The notes under the pieces were generated by a model. The model saw nothing but the letters and a program-made list of their open reading frames with translations. It was not told where the DNA came from and did no database searches. Shown here one piece after another: positions 18,557-28,848 of a stretch of DNA of 64,000 nucleotides. The position numbers and the translations under genes were made by a program. This DNA is from Tridacna crocea (lineage: Eukaryota > Mollusca > Bivalvia > Cardiida > Cardiidae), in the NCBI GenBank assembly GCA_943736015.1, contig OX031061.1:15075290-15139289 (forward strand). The letters are read 5' to 3'. Every line of letters starts with the position of its first letter. The stretch's first letter is position 1.

Positions 18557-19395
18557 AGTGTCATCCAAGGAACATCTCTGAAATCTTTCAAATTATTTCA
18601 AAATCCGACAGCCCATTCAAGAGAAGAAGAATTTTTAAGAATTTCTTCATTTCCCTTTAGTGCAAGTAGCCCCCATTCACCAGAGCTGTGTTTCTTGACT
18701 CATCAAAATTTCACAAACACTTTTATAAAAGGGTCACCCAAGGAACATCTCTGTGAAATTATTTCAAATTCCGACCAGCCATTCGAGAGAAAAAGAATTT
18801 TTAAGAATTTCTTCATTTCCCTACAGTGCAAGAATCCCCTATTCACCAGAGAAATGTTTCTTAACGAATCAAAATTTCACAAACAACTTTTGAGAAGGGC
18901 CACCCAAGGAACATCTCTGTGAAATTATTTCAAAATCTGACCAGCGGTTTCAGAGAAGAATTATTTCTAAGAATTTCTTCAGGGACTAAGAATTTCTTCA
19001 TTTCCCAGTAGTGCAAGTAGGCCCAACGCATCAGAGCCATGTTTCTTGACAGATCAAAATTTCTCGAACAACTTTTGAAAAGGGTAACCCAAGGAACATA
19101 TCTGTAAAATTATTTTAAAATCTGGCCGTGTTTTCAAAGACGAAGAATTTTTAAAGAATTTCTTAGACAATTCCATTTGGTTGCCATGGCAACCAGAGTT
19201 TTAGACAGAATCAAATTCTGTGAACAAATTTTAAAGAGGACCTCCCAAGGAACATTCCTGCTAAGTTTGGTCCAAATTGGCCCAGCGGTTTAGAAGGAGT
19301 TAAATTGTTTAAAGAATTGTTGACGGCGCACGACTGACATCGGATGATCCTAAAAGCTCCCTTTGAGCATGTTGTGCTCAGGTGAGCTTAAAAAG
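18557..19395 (+). repeat. HPR-a element, 5'-truncated, adjoining the previous one
   Basis: Starts mid-monomer (GTGTCATCCAAGGAACATC) immediately after the first element's 3' end. Finishes with GGTTGCCATGGCAACCAGAG, GACGGCGCACGACTGACATC and GTGCTCAGGTGAGCTTAAAA. Confidence 0.78.
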
Positions 19396-19599
19396 CTAGA
19401 AAGCCAGAAACCATTATTTTCAATAACTTGACTTGGTTTCCTACCTATTCAAAGATAAACTACATAAATTAAACCACATAAAATCTGTCATTTACAGATG
19501 CCTTACTTTTGAATAAGTATTCATGAATGGCTTCTTGGTTACAGGAGCTCATTCTACCGCATTATAAATTATTCAACTCATACGCAATAGGCAAGGTTT
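19396..19599. other. Unassigned
   Basis: No recognised feature. Confidence 0.3.
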
Positions 19600-19786
19600 T
19601 ACATGTAACAAATTCAAAGTGGTTGAAACCATAGAACTTGCCCTTGGTGGGATAGAAAAAATTGTGGAATAATGAGAAACCAACAAAATTGTTATTAACA
19701 TTTTCCTCCTTTTCCTACAATGTTTTCAAGCAGATTCTAACAAAGGATCGTTAAACTTGGAACTGTTTGTTTAAAGGTTAGCCCTT
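19600..19786 (-). mobile_element. TH1 copy, strongly decayed
   Basis: GGTGGGATAGAAAAAATTGTGG ... TTTCCTCCTTTTCCTACAAT ... GATCGTTAAACTTGGAACTG follows TH1 order with a broken hairpin. Confidence 0.5.
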
Positions 19787-19916
19787 TAACAAACTACCGT
19801 ATTTCTCCTAAGAAAAGGGCCCTCCCTTTCAGTAGCTCTCTCATCCCCCGCCCCAAGAAAAACCCTTAAATCATGATAACCTGATGTAATAGAGCAAACA
19901 CAATTTGTCACAGGAA
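19787..19916. other. Unassigned
   Basis: ACTACCGTATTTCTCCTAAG and a C-rich stretch; no family assigned. Confidence 0.3.
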
Positions 19917-20145
19917 TTAACTCTTTCCCAAACAATCCCTGGTTTTTACGGGTCTAGAATAGTACCCTTTTGAAAACATTGTGGGAAAAGGAGAAAATGC
20001 TGGTAACCAGCATTTTCTCCTTTTCCCACAATGTTTTCTACCCTGTTATAGACAGAAATCATCTTTTCAGCAAGAGTTGAATTGTCGTCTGCAAATGCTT
20101 TCAATTTGGTCTAGTCCAAAAATTTGTCGTTTGGGAAAGGGTTAA
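19917..20145 (+). mobile_element. TH1a hairpin MITE
   Basis: Complete copy with perfect core stem. Right TTAA (20142-20145) shared with the next, oppositely oriented copy. Confidence 0.9.
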
Positions 20146-20372
20146 CTCTTTACCACACGACAAAATTTTAGACTGGTTCAAATTGAAAGCATTTGCAGAC
20201 GACAAAATAAAGGTGACTGAAAAATTGAAATTTGTTCTAATGGGAGGGTAGAAAACACTGTGGGAAAAGGAGAAAATGCTGGTTACCAGCATTTTCTCCT
20301 TTTCCTACAGTGTTTTCAAAAGGCTTCTCTCTCAGGGTCGTTAAAAGTCGGGATTGTGTGGTAATGGGTTAA
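20142..20372 (-). mobile_element. TH1a hairpin MITE
   Basis: Tail-to-tail neighbour of the previous copy through one TTAA. Stem reads CACTGTGGG with CCTACAGTG. Confidence 0.9.
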
Positions 20373-20477
20373 ACAAAATATATACATGGAACATTATACA
20401 AGCCAGAGTTATGGTTCTTGTGCATGACACTTTGTCTCGTGGTGTTTACAAATGTGTGAAATTTCATCATGATATCT

Positions 20478-20675
20478 TTAATCCTTTACCAAACAATCCC
20501 TGGTTTTTACAACCCTAAGATAGAAGCCTTTTGAAAACATTGTGGAAAAATGTTTCCCACAATGTTTTCTACCCTGCTGGAAACAAATTTAAAAATTGAG
20601 TTATGTTTATTTTGTCATCTGCAAGTGCTTTCAATAAGGACCAGTATAAAATTTTGTCGTTTTATAAAGAATTAA
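20478..20675 (+). mobile_element. TH1a hairpin MITE with deleted apex
   Basis: Stem is cut short to ACATTGTGGGAAAAATGTTTCCCACAATGT-like pairing (positions 20536-20567), losing the whole AATGCTGG core but keeping a smaller palindrome. Confidence 0.83.
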
Positions 20676-20721
20676 AGGTTTTCGAGTTACAGAGTGGACA
20701 CAATTTGTGACTGAAAATAAT

Positions 20722-21850
20722 ACAAGAGGGCCAAGATGGCCCTGGATCGCTCACCTGAATTTTTGAGAGGACCATAGCCAATTGTTTTCAAAATCTAATC
20801 AGCCATTTCAGAGAAGAAGAAATTTTTAAGAATTTCTTTACATCTGTATATAGTGTAAGTGGCCCACAGCCATCACAGCCATGTTTCTTGATGGATCAAA
20901 ATATCTCAAGCAAATTTTGAAATGGGTCAGCTCAGAAACATTTCTGTGAAATTATATCAAAATCTGACCAGCCCTTTCAGAGAAGAAGAATTTTAAAGAA
21001 TTTCTTCATGGCCATATTACTGCAAGTAGTCCCCATTCACAAGAGCCATGTTTACTGACGGATCAAAATTTCGCCAACAATTTTTGAGAAGGGTCATCAA
21101 AGGAACATCTCTGTGAAATTATTACAAAATCTGACCAGTGATTTCAGAGAAGAAGAGTTTTTAAGAATTTCTTCATTTCCATATAGTGCAAGTAGCCCCG
21201 ATTCACCTGCAGAGCCATGGTTCTTGACGGATCAAAATTTCGTGAACACTTTTTTGAACAGGGTCGTCCAAGGAACATCTCTGTGAAATTATTTCAAATT
21301 CTGACCTGTGTTTCAGAGAAGAAGAATTTTTAAGACTTTCTTCATTTCTGTATAGTGCAAGTAGCCCCTTTTCACTAGAGCCATGATTCTTGATGAATCA
21401 AAATTTTGTGACAATTTTTTAAAAGGGTCATCCAAAGAACATCTCTGTGAAATTATTTCAAATTCTGACCAGGGATTTCAGAGAAGAAGAATTTTTAAGA
21501 ATTCCTTCATTTCTGTATAGTGCAAGTAGCCCCCATTCACCAGAGCCACGTTTCTTGACAAATCAAAATTTCACGGACAGGTTTTGAAAAGGGTCACCCA
21601 AGAACATCTCTGTGAAGAATTTGCTAAAAAATTCCAATTGGTTACCATGGCAACCAGAGTTTTTGATGGAATCAAATTCTGTGAAGAATTTTTCAAGAGG
21701 ACCTCCCAAGGAATATTCCAGCCAAGTTTGGTCCAAATTGGCACAGCGGTTTAGGAGGAGTTGATGTTTAAAGAATTATTGACGACGGACAACAGACACC
21801 AGGTGACCCTGAAAGCTCCCCTTGAGCATGTTGTGCTCAGGTGAGCTAAA
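20722..21850 (+). repeat. HPR-a element, near complete
   Basis: ACAAGAGGGCCAAGATGGCC start, GCTCACCTGAATTTTTGAG, five to six ~165-bp monomers, the conserved pre-terminal GGTTACCATGGCAACCAGAG, GTTTAGGAGGAGTTGATG, and a closing GTGCTCAGGTGAGCTAAA. Confidence 0.83.
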
Positions 21851-22018
21851 CTGGGAAATAACTCAAAAGTAGACAAGCCAGAGTTATAGTTCTTGTTTAT
21901 GACAATTCATGACATGGTGCTTTACATATGTGAGAAGTATCTTTAAAGGTTTTTGAGTTACAAAGCAGACACAATTTGTGACAGACAGTCAGACAGGCAG
22001 ACAGATGCATGGGGGAAA

Positions 22019-22372
22019 AACAATCTATTATACTGCAAAGAAAATTCTCATGATCTGATTGGTTAACAAGTGCCAGAAAAATATATATCATTTAACGTGG
22101 CAAAAGCCATGTACAGCCAGTTTCCCTTTTCAGTGCCCAGTAAATATCACTACATGCGCAACATCCAAATTGGCATCCTCGATTGATCACCAGACTACAC
22201 GTTTGTTCACGAAACTGCATATTTTAGTGACATCAGTTTCCAGTGACGTCATTTTTCATTGAATTTGGGCACTCAGAAGGGAATTTCTATTTCGTCAGCA
22301 TACTCGATTCGTGAGATTATAAAACAGTAAAATATCGCAAGTTTAAAACTTTGCAGTATAATAAATTCAATG
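22019..22372. mobile_element. Element with 16-bp terminal inverted repeats
   Basis: TCTATTATACTGCAAAG near 22023 is the inverse of CTTTGCAGTATAATAAA near 22352. The internal sequence has no family match here and no credible gene. Confidence 0.45.
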
Positions 22373-22512
22373 TACGGTCAGATGTCAGGGGACTTGGAAA
22401 CTTGTTCACTGCCTTGTTGAATCATGTTGTCACCTTGCCTTCGGCTCGGGGTGACATGATTTACCACAGCCATGGACAAGTTTCAAAGTCCCCTGCCACC
22501 TGACCATACAAC
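22371..22512. repeat. Palindromic repeat
   Basis: TGTACGGTCAGATGTCAGGGGAC pairs with the inverse arm ending TGACCATACA, and the centre has GTCACCTTGCCTTCGGCTCG in a smaller hairpin. Unknown family. Confidence 0.5.
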
Positions 22513-22725
22513 TAATGTCTCCGAACCATGGTAGGGAGGAGACTTAATAATAACATTATTCTCAAGGACATTATAAAGCTTCATGATTTACTTGTAAGTG
22601 CACATATCTGGTGTCTCCCAGAGCAATTGCTGGTCACTGACATTCAGCAATCGCACTAAACTGCATAACTAAATCTGTTATGTGGTTCCAGACTGGTACT
22701 TGTGGTCTTTGAACATAAATTAACT
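22513..22725. other. Unassigned
   Basis: No recognised feature. Confidence 0.3.
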
Positions 22726-22954
22726 TTAACCCTTTATCAAACAATCCCTGGTTTTTACGACCCTGAGATAAAAAACTTTTGAAAACATGGTGGGAAAAGG
22801 AGAAAATGCTGGTAACCAGCACTTTCTCCTTTTGCCACAATGTTTTCTACCCAACTGGAAACAAATTCCAATTTTTGAGTTTTGTTAATGTTGTCGCCTC
22901 AAAGTGCTTTGAACGTGGACCAGTTGAAAATCTCATAGTTTGGTAAAGAGTTAA
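22726..22954 (+). mobile_element. TH1a hairpin MITE
   Basis: Complete. The stem has two unpaired positions (CATGGTGGG; AGCACTTTCTCC). Confidence 0.87.
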
Positions 22955-23124
22955 AAGAAATTCATAATTTGCCAGACTTTTCCAGCCTAATCACAATCAA
23001 TAATAGAAGACAGGACTAAATCCAGGACACTTCAAGGATACTGTGAATCTTACACCATACGACAAAAGTTCTAAATTTTTGTAAGTTAAAAAAACAATTC
23101 TGAAGATAACAAATTAAATGTTGC

Positions 23125-23360
23125 TTAACCTTTTACCACATAATTCAAACCTTTAACACCCCTATGAAAGAAGCCTTTTGAAAACATTGTGGGAAAATGA
23201 GAAAATGCTGGTATTCGGGATTTTCTCCCTTAATTTCCAACAGTGTTTTCTTCCCTTCCTAAAACAAATTTTAATTCTTCAGTCATGACCTTCATTTTGT
23301 TGTCTGCAAACACTTTCAATTTGGACCAGTCTAAAATTTTGTTGTTTGGTAAAGGAATAA
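23125..23360 (+). mobile_element. TH1a hairpin MITE, decayed apex
   Basis: Apex changed to GCTGGTATTCGGGATTTTC; right end GGAATAA lacks TTAA. Confidence 0.75.
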
Positions 23361-23550
23361 AACAGTCCTGAGTTTAAAAGACTCTGAAGAAAGAAGTCAT
23401 TTTGAAAACATTGTTGGAAAAGGAGAAAATGCTGATTACCAGCATTGTCTCCTTTTTCTATCTTAGAAACCATCATCTGAATTACATCTATTTTGTTGTC
23501 TGCACATATTTTCAATCTGGTATGGTGAAGGATTCATTAACTTTTTACCA
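23361..23550 (+). mobile_element. TH1a copy, decayed and abutting the previous one
   Basis: GAAGAAAGAAGTCATTTTGA, GGAAAAGGAGAAAATGCTGA and a shortened right arm; outer right stem lost. Confidence 0.6.
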
Positions 23551-23990
23551 AAGGGCTGCCTAATAAGAGTGTCTGGAAACCAAAAATGAGGGGGCGTATC
23601 TCAAAAATAGGAGTGGAATTTCTAAAAATAGCCTGGACAATTTACCAACAATAGAAAACATGTAGGCTCAATGGAGAGCTCTCCAACAGTGGCGAGTTTA
23701 AAAAGCAGACTGACACAGACTTTGCTGTCTAAATCCATTTTTCTTGTGAAAATGTACCAATACACAGTCTGTTCAGTCATGGTTTTGCGATAAAGCGGAA
23801 TAAAAAAAACGAAACAGAAAATATTTTTATATGACAAATATCAGAAAAATATTTGTTAAATCAATTTGTCATTTCTGCAAATGATCCCTAATATAATGGT
23901 ATTTTTTCAATAAGCAAATAAATCAGCGAAAAAAACAAAAACTCCGTTAAAGATGGGTACAATGTAAAAGAACAAGCTGTTTTAAAATCT
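23551..23990. other. No gene or family seen
   Basis: AT-rich unique-looking sequence. Confidence 0.35.
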
Positions 23991-24180
23991 TGGGTCTTTG
24001 TTCACCAAGCATCCTCAAAATCGTTCTTAGTCTTGTTCACATTTTTTTTTTTCAAATTTGACAGTAACAAAACTTCTGATTGGCCACTGAACCATTTGTT
24101 TTAGCCAATCAGAAGTTGTGTTGTTTCAAATTTTGGAAATCTTGGAAAATGAGGCAAAGAACATTCTTAAAAGAGAGGTT
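23991..24180. mobile_element. Fold-back repeat HT1, second copy
   Basis: CTTCTGATTGGCCACTGAAC faces TTTTAGCCAATCAGAAGTTG. Outer arms (CGTTCTTAGTCTTGTTCAC and AGGCAAAGAACATTCTTAAA) are inverse and imperfect. Confidence 0.55.
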
Positions 24181-24261
24181 AGTAAAGAAAGTTCTTTATT
24201 GTCTGGGACAGAGCTATTAAGAAATTTTTCTTTGGTCCCATTCGCTGATTGTTACATATAT

Positions 24262-24490
24262 TTAACCCTTTACCACATAATCCCGACTTTTAACGACTCA
24301 GAGAAAGGAGCCTTTTCAAAACATTGTGGGAAAAGGAGAAAATGCTGGTAACCAGCATTTTCTCCTTTTCCCACATTGTTTTCTACCCTTTCCAGAACAA
24401 ATTTCAACTTTTCAGTCACATTTATTTTGTTGTCTGCAAATGCTTTCAATTTGAACCGGTCTAAAATTTTCTCATGTGGTAAAGAGTTAA
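24262..24490 (+). mobile_element. TH1a hairpin MITE
   Basis: First of a three-copy chain. Complete core stem; right end GTGGTAAAGAG-TTAA shared with the next element. Confidence 0.9.
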
Positions 24491-24659
24491 ACCTTTCCCA
24501 AACAAGCCCTGGTTTTTACGTGTCTGCAGTAAAAGTCTTTTGAAAACACTGTGGGAAAAGAAGAAATAAACTTTCTAGCATTTTCTCCAAATCTAAAATT
24601 GTCGTTGCAAACTCTTTTGGTTTGGAAGAGTCCAAAATTTGTCGTTGGGAAAGGGTTAA
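24487..24659 (+). mobile_element. TH1b with internal deletion
   Basis: Left end (CAAACAAGCCCTGG, GTGTCTGCAGTAAAAGTC) is TH1b. The hairpin and part of the right arm are deleted (AAGAAGAAATAAACTTTC). TTAA on both sides is retained. Confidence 0.78.
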
Positions 24660-24884
24660 CTCATTAACAAACAACAAAATTTCAGGTTTGTCCAAATCGA
24701 AAGCATTTAAGACGACAAAAATAAAAGTGACTGAAAATTTGAATTTAATTTTGTGACGGGTAGAAAACATTGTGGAAAAAGGAGAAAATGCTGATTACCA
24801 GCATTTTCTCCTTGTCCCACAACGTTTTCTAAAGGCTTCTATCTCAGGGGCGTCAAAAGTACGGATTGCATGGTAATGGGTAAA
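24656..24884 (-). mobile_element. TH1a hairpin MITE
   Basis: Third in the chain, inverted relative to the first two. Right end decayed to GGG-TAAA. Confidence 0.83.
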
Positions 24885-24934
24885 GTATTTCTAAATGGTC
24901 CTAGAGCAATAAATTGACGATTTCATCTTTAATC

Positions 24935-25155
24935 TTTCAACACTTTACCACATACTCCCAAGTTTTAACAACCTTGAGAAAGAAGCTTTTTGAAAGCATT
25001 GACGGAAAAAGAGTGTTACCAGCATTTTCTTTTTTTCCCATAATGTTTTCTACCCCAACAAGTACAGGTTCAATCAAGTGAGTCACATATAAATTGTGGT
25101 CTGCAACAGCTTTCAAATTGGATATGTGTATTTTTTAATTTTGGAAAAGAGTTGA
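24935..25155 (+). mobile_element. TH1a copy, decayed
   Basis: CACTTTACCACATACTCCC to AAAAGAG-TTGA; the core hairpin has a lost left arm (AAAAAGAGTGTTACCAGC). Confidence 0.68.
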
Positions 25156-25655
25156 TGCTTTATCATCAATTGACCTGCCCCTTACATTTCTAAGAAAGCT
25201 TTCAAAACCATTGTGAGAAAAAAGCAAATTACTGGTTACAAGCATTTTCTGCTTTTGCAATCATGCTTCCAATCGTCTCCAAGTTTATTTGTTTGTTATT
25301 AAAGTCTAACATCATTTTAACAGCTTAGGTCATATCACTGCAGTCAGTGACAAACCCATGTGTTTCCTGGCTTTCCTACACTAGAGCTGACACAAGTTTC
25401 TTTCCAAAGCCAAGGACTACTTTTGTCACATGGTTCAGAGGCAAAAAATCACCAGAAAGAAAGTTTGCCGCAACCTGGTATTGAACCCCCAACCTCCAGG
25501 TCATGAGTCTGATGCGCTAACCACTGAGCTTACCGACTGGGCATCCTTTCAAACCAAATCTGAATCTTTAATTTGTATCACCTTTATATTTTTGTCTGCA
25601 ATTTTAAGTACCCTAAATATGGAAAAATCTAAACTAATATTATGAAAAACCTTAA
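25152..25655 (+). mobile_element. Decayed TH1a interrupted by SINE-1
   Basis: Left arm and hairpin at 25152-25280 (GAAAGCTTTCAAAACCATTG, GCATTTTCTGCTTTTGCAAT). After the SINE the right arm resumes as CAAACCAAATCTGAATC and TTTTTGTCTGCAATTTTAAG. Confidence 0.65.
25282..25546 (-). mobile_element. SINE-1, full length, minus strand
   Basis: On the minus strand it reads a head with GTAAGCTCAGTGGTTAGCGC (A box) and TTGGGGGTTCAATACCAGG (B box), the body ACTTTCTTTCTGGTGATTTT, and a tail with GATGTTAGACTTTAATAACA. Confidence 0.8.
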
Positions 25656-26588
25656 TTGTCACGAAATTTTAGGGAACAAGTACAGGAAATAAAAGTTTTA
25701 TGACATGGTGTTTGCAAGGAGTGCTAATCTTTATCACAAAATTATTTTATGATTAAATCCTGACAGAAGTTCAGTTTGATTGAAACAATTTACACTCAAA
25801 GGACAGATACCGCATTTCATCTAATATTATGCACCTGATCACAATACAAAACACAAATAAGGCACTCTTTTTTTATAGCCGATTTCCCAAGATTTCAGTG
25901 CAAACACATACAGTGAGTATGGGACCTTGACTTATGTTTTAGTTAGTGTTGTGTGAAAAGTGTTTGCCATTTGAAAGACCCGCTGTATCAAATTGAAAAA
26001 TGCAGAATATCGATTTACTACTGATGATGATTCTTTGGACATTAAATAGCATTCATCATTAATATATGACAAAAGTATAAAATACTTCACTTCTTGAAAG
26101 TTTTTTTGTTTTTTAAATTAGCTGACAAATTTCGTGCTTCCAGAAGTTTTTATGATGGTACTTGAAGTATCTTTTGATAGACAGGTGGTAATGACATTGA
26201 TTTGTAGAGTTTTCAGGATTATATTAATGTTTATCAATAAATATCTAAGATCATCGATAAATTTCACTTGTCTGGCATTTGGAAAGTTTAAGAGAAGTTA
26301 TCTTGAATGGGGAAACTTGTTACTCTAGTTGCCAACTATCAAGTCAGGTCAGGTGTTGGTGGGGATTTTCCAATGGCTTCTGGGGTAAAAAATATAGGTC
26401 TAGGGGTGGGGAGTGGGGGGGTTACTACTATTGTGGAGGGAGCATTAATTAGGTGAAGTATGGTAAGCCATTTAACTGGTATTTTGTCAAAATTCTACCA
26501 ATACATTGATACATCTATAAATCCACCCACCACATAAATCCTTTTTCTTGCTGAAACTGTAATCCAATTCAATTTTTTTCAGTGTGTC
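25656..26588. other. Largest stretch without a recognised repeat or gene
   Basis: AT-rich. One G-rich run (GGGGTGGGGAGTGGGGGGG near 26404-26422). The open frame at 26134-26328 has no familiar motif and no splice context that convinces. Confidence 0.4.
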
Positions 26589-26811
26589 TTAACCCATTAC
26601 CACACAATTCCAACTTTAAACAACCCTGAGGAAGAAACCTTTAGAAAACATTGTGGTAAAAGGAGAAAATGCTGGTAACCAGCATTTTCTCCTTTTACCA
26701 CAACATTTTCAATACTGCTGGCAACAAATTTCAATTTTTAAGTAACATATAATTTGTCATCTGCAAGTGCTTTCAATTTGGACCAGTCTTTGTTGTTTGG
26801 TAAAGGGTTAA
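26589..26811 (+). mobile_element. TH1a hairpin MITE
   Basis: Stem carries paired change GTGGTAAAAGGAG/CTCCTTTTACCAC relative to the usual GTGGGAAAAGG. Confidence 0.88.
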
Positions 26812-26843
26812 AGATATATCTATTATTAGTTTTCATCCAGTCT

Positions 26844-27072
26844 TTAATCCTTTACCAAACAATAAAATTTTAAACTGGTCCAAAAAGAAAGTACTTGCAG
26901 AAGACAAAACAGATATAACTCAAAAATTGAAATTTGTTTCCAGCAGAGTAGAAAACATTGTGGGAAAAGGAGAAAATGCTGGTTACTAGCATTTTCTCCT
27001 TTTTCCACAATGTTTTCAAAACGCTTCTCGCTCAGGGTCGTAAAAACCAGGGATTGTTTGGTAAAGGGTTGA
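26844..27072 (-). mobile_element. TH1a hairpin MITE
   Basis: Right end GGTAAAGGG-TTGA; left end ATCCTTTACCAAAC preserved. Confidence 0.86.
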
Positions 27073-27132
27073 CCTATTTCATCATTATTTTTGGAACCAA
27101 AAATGATCATTGTTGTATGTTTATCCCAAATG

Positions 27133-27408
27133 TGCCCGCCCGGGTGGCTCAGTGGTGAGCGTATCGGACTCGTGACCTGGTGGTTGTGAGTTCGATACCC
27201 GGTTGAGGCAAACTTTCTTTCCGGCGTATTTTCGCCTCTCACCTCTGCTTAAGCATGTGAGAAAAGTAGTCGGTGGCTTTAGAAAGAAAGTAGTGTTAGT
27301 ACCGGTATGAGAAAGCCAGGAAACACATGTGCGTCACCGACCGCCATGATATGACCTTAGCTGTTAAAGTGGCGTTAAATCCCAATACAACCAACCAACC
27401 AACTTATC
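27133..27408 (+). mobile_element. SINE-1, full length
   Basis: Closest to consensus: GGGTGGCTCAGTGGTGAGCG, GTTGTGAGTTCGATACCCGG, CGGCGTATTTTCGCC, CCGACCGCCATGATATGACC, GGCGTTAAATCCCAATACAA, then three CAAC units. Confidence 0.88.
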
Positions 27409-27544
27409 CCAAATGTTAACCCTGATGGCTGCATTTAGATGGCACAGATTACAATGGAAAGAAAATGTTCTTCCTGTTTTCAAGGCCTTCAAATTAATCG
27501 CTGTTTTCATTTCCCGGGTTTTGAACGGAAATGACTTAATATTG

Positions 27545-27712
27545 GTAATTTACTGACGTATCCACAAGACATGCAGTCTGGTCTTTGATCTGCACAGTAA
27601 AAAAAGTGTCCACTTCCCTGATTAAAACACTAGAGACAAAAAGTAACCGCATAATTGTAATTATCTCAGTCTAACTCTAGAATAAAAATGTCAGTTGGGT
27701 TTATTTGGTGCT
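27545..27712. mobile_element. TH2 hairpin element, right part
   Basis: ACATGCAGTCTGGTCTTTGATC followed by the TH2 right arm (AAAAAGTAACCGCATAATTG, TTATTTGGTGCT). Confidence 0.5.
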
Positions 27713-27846
27713 CTAACCCTTTACCACGTATTCCTGAGTTTTGATGACCTTACTGAAAAAGCCCTCTGAAAATATAGTGGGAAAATGAGAAAACCAGGAT
27801 TTTCTCATTTTCCACAATAGTTCCTGTTAGACCAGGCGTCCACTAG

Positions 27847-28107
27847 GGCCAGGACAATACGCGGATAGCATGCGGACAACAAATTTTATATTCGGCAAAG
27901 CTTCCACATGTTCCTGATGGCTTCTTATTGTTGTCCTGAAAGCTTCCGCCTGATTCGGAGCCTTTCAGATCGGCAATTTTGTCCGCGTCGAAATTTTGAT
28001 CGAGAGCAAAATTTGGACGCGGAAATGAATTTCCTTACGCCTTTGGCATCTTGTCCGCGTTGTCGTCAGGACATCTTCAGGACATCGTCAGGACATCCCG
28101 AGTCTTC
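27847..28107. repeat. Direct duplicate block A (first copy)
   Basis: 261 bp that read identically to 28588-28848 (offset 741). Confidence 0.9.
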
Positions 28108-28140
28108 GACCACAGTGCATGAATCCATAGATTTTTTTCA

Positions 28141-28232
28141 TTAACTCTTTACCATACAATCCCTATTTTTAACGAACATGAGAAAGAAGCTTTTAGAAAA
28201 CACTGTGGGATAAGGAGAAAAGGCTGGTAACC
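28141..28232 (+). mobile_element. TH1a half-element ending at the apex
   Basis: TTAA-CTCTTTACCATACAATCCC through GGCTGGTAACC, the centre of the hairpin; the right half is absent and HPR-c starts 11 bp later. Confidence 0.72.
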
Positions 28233-28242
28233 CCATCAAAAA

Positions 28243-28586
28243 ACATGAGGACCATGATGGTCCTATATCGCTCACCTGAGTACTAAGCAGTAAGAGTCTA
28301 CAATGAATGCTGGGCCAGTTTTGACCAAAGGGGCATCATATGAACAATCTTGGTAGAGGTCCACTGGGAGAAGCTGCATACCAAATATTAAAGTTCTGCA
28401 CCGTCTTAGTTTCAGAGAAGAAGAATTTGAAAGTTTTCCTTCTTTGTTCCTATGTTTCAAACTTGTGACCCCCGGGCAGCCAGTTTTGACCCGAGGGGCA
28501 TCATATGAACGTTCTTGGTAGAGGTCCACTAGGAGATGCTACATGTACATACCTCATATCAAAGCTTGTACCCTTCTAGTTTCAGA
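28243..28586 (+). repeat. HPR-c element, 5' part
   Basis: ACATGAGGACCATGATGGTCC hairpin start, GCTCACCTGAG, then two monomers with TTTTGACC, GGCATCATATGAAC and TAGAGGTCCACT. Cut at the duplication junction. Confidence 0.75.
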
Positions 28587-28587
28587 A

Positions 28588-28848
28588 GGCCAGGACAATA
28601 CGCGGATAGCATGCGGACAACAAATTTTATATTCGGCAAAGCTTCCACATGTTCCTGATGGCTTCTTATTGTTGTCCTGAAAGCTTCCGCCTGATTCGGA
28701 GCCTTTCAGATCGGCAATTTTGTCCGCGTCGAAATTTTGATCGAGAGCAAAATTTGGACGCGGAAATGAATTTCCTTACGCCTTTGGCATCTTGTCCGCG
28801 TTGTCGTCAGGACATCTTCAGGACATCGTCAGGACATCCCGAGTCTTC
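28588..28848. repeat. Direct duplicate block A (second copy)
   Basis: Matches 27847-28107 base for base, as far as I could compare by eye. After 28848 it continues into the GC-rich element rather than into block B. Confidence 0.9.

Larger units (their letters stand above)
20384..22012 (+). repeat. R-like tandem-core element carrying nested TH1 and HPR-a
   Basis: Two R-like monomers: AGCCAGAGTTATGGTTCTTG ... GAAATTTCATCATGATATCT ... GTTTTCGAGTTAC at 20384-20720, and the matching unit at 21851-21990. It closes with GACAGACAGTCAGACAGGCA. The nested TH1 (20478-20675) lies at TTAA, and the HPR-a (20722-21850) lies between the monomers. Confidence 0.6.
28107..28586. repeat. Direct duplicate block B (first copy)
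   Basis: 480 bp that read identically to 29820-30299 (offset 1713). Holds a truncated TH1 and the start of an HPR-c. The two copies of its minus-strand 85-codon frame are identical. Confidence 0.9.

Noticed and set aside
22059..22262. Frame starting MVNKCQKNIYHLTWQK as a gene
   Set aside because: It lies inside an element with inverted ends and shows no familiar motif.
28272..28529. Identical 85-codon frames at 28272-28529 and 29985-30242 as a duplicated gene
   Set aside because: They are HPR-c monomers inside duplicated block B; identity reflects the DNA duplication, not coding constraint.
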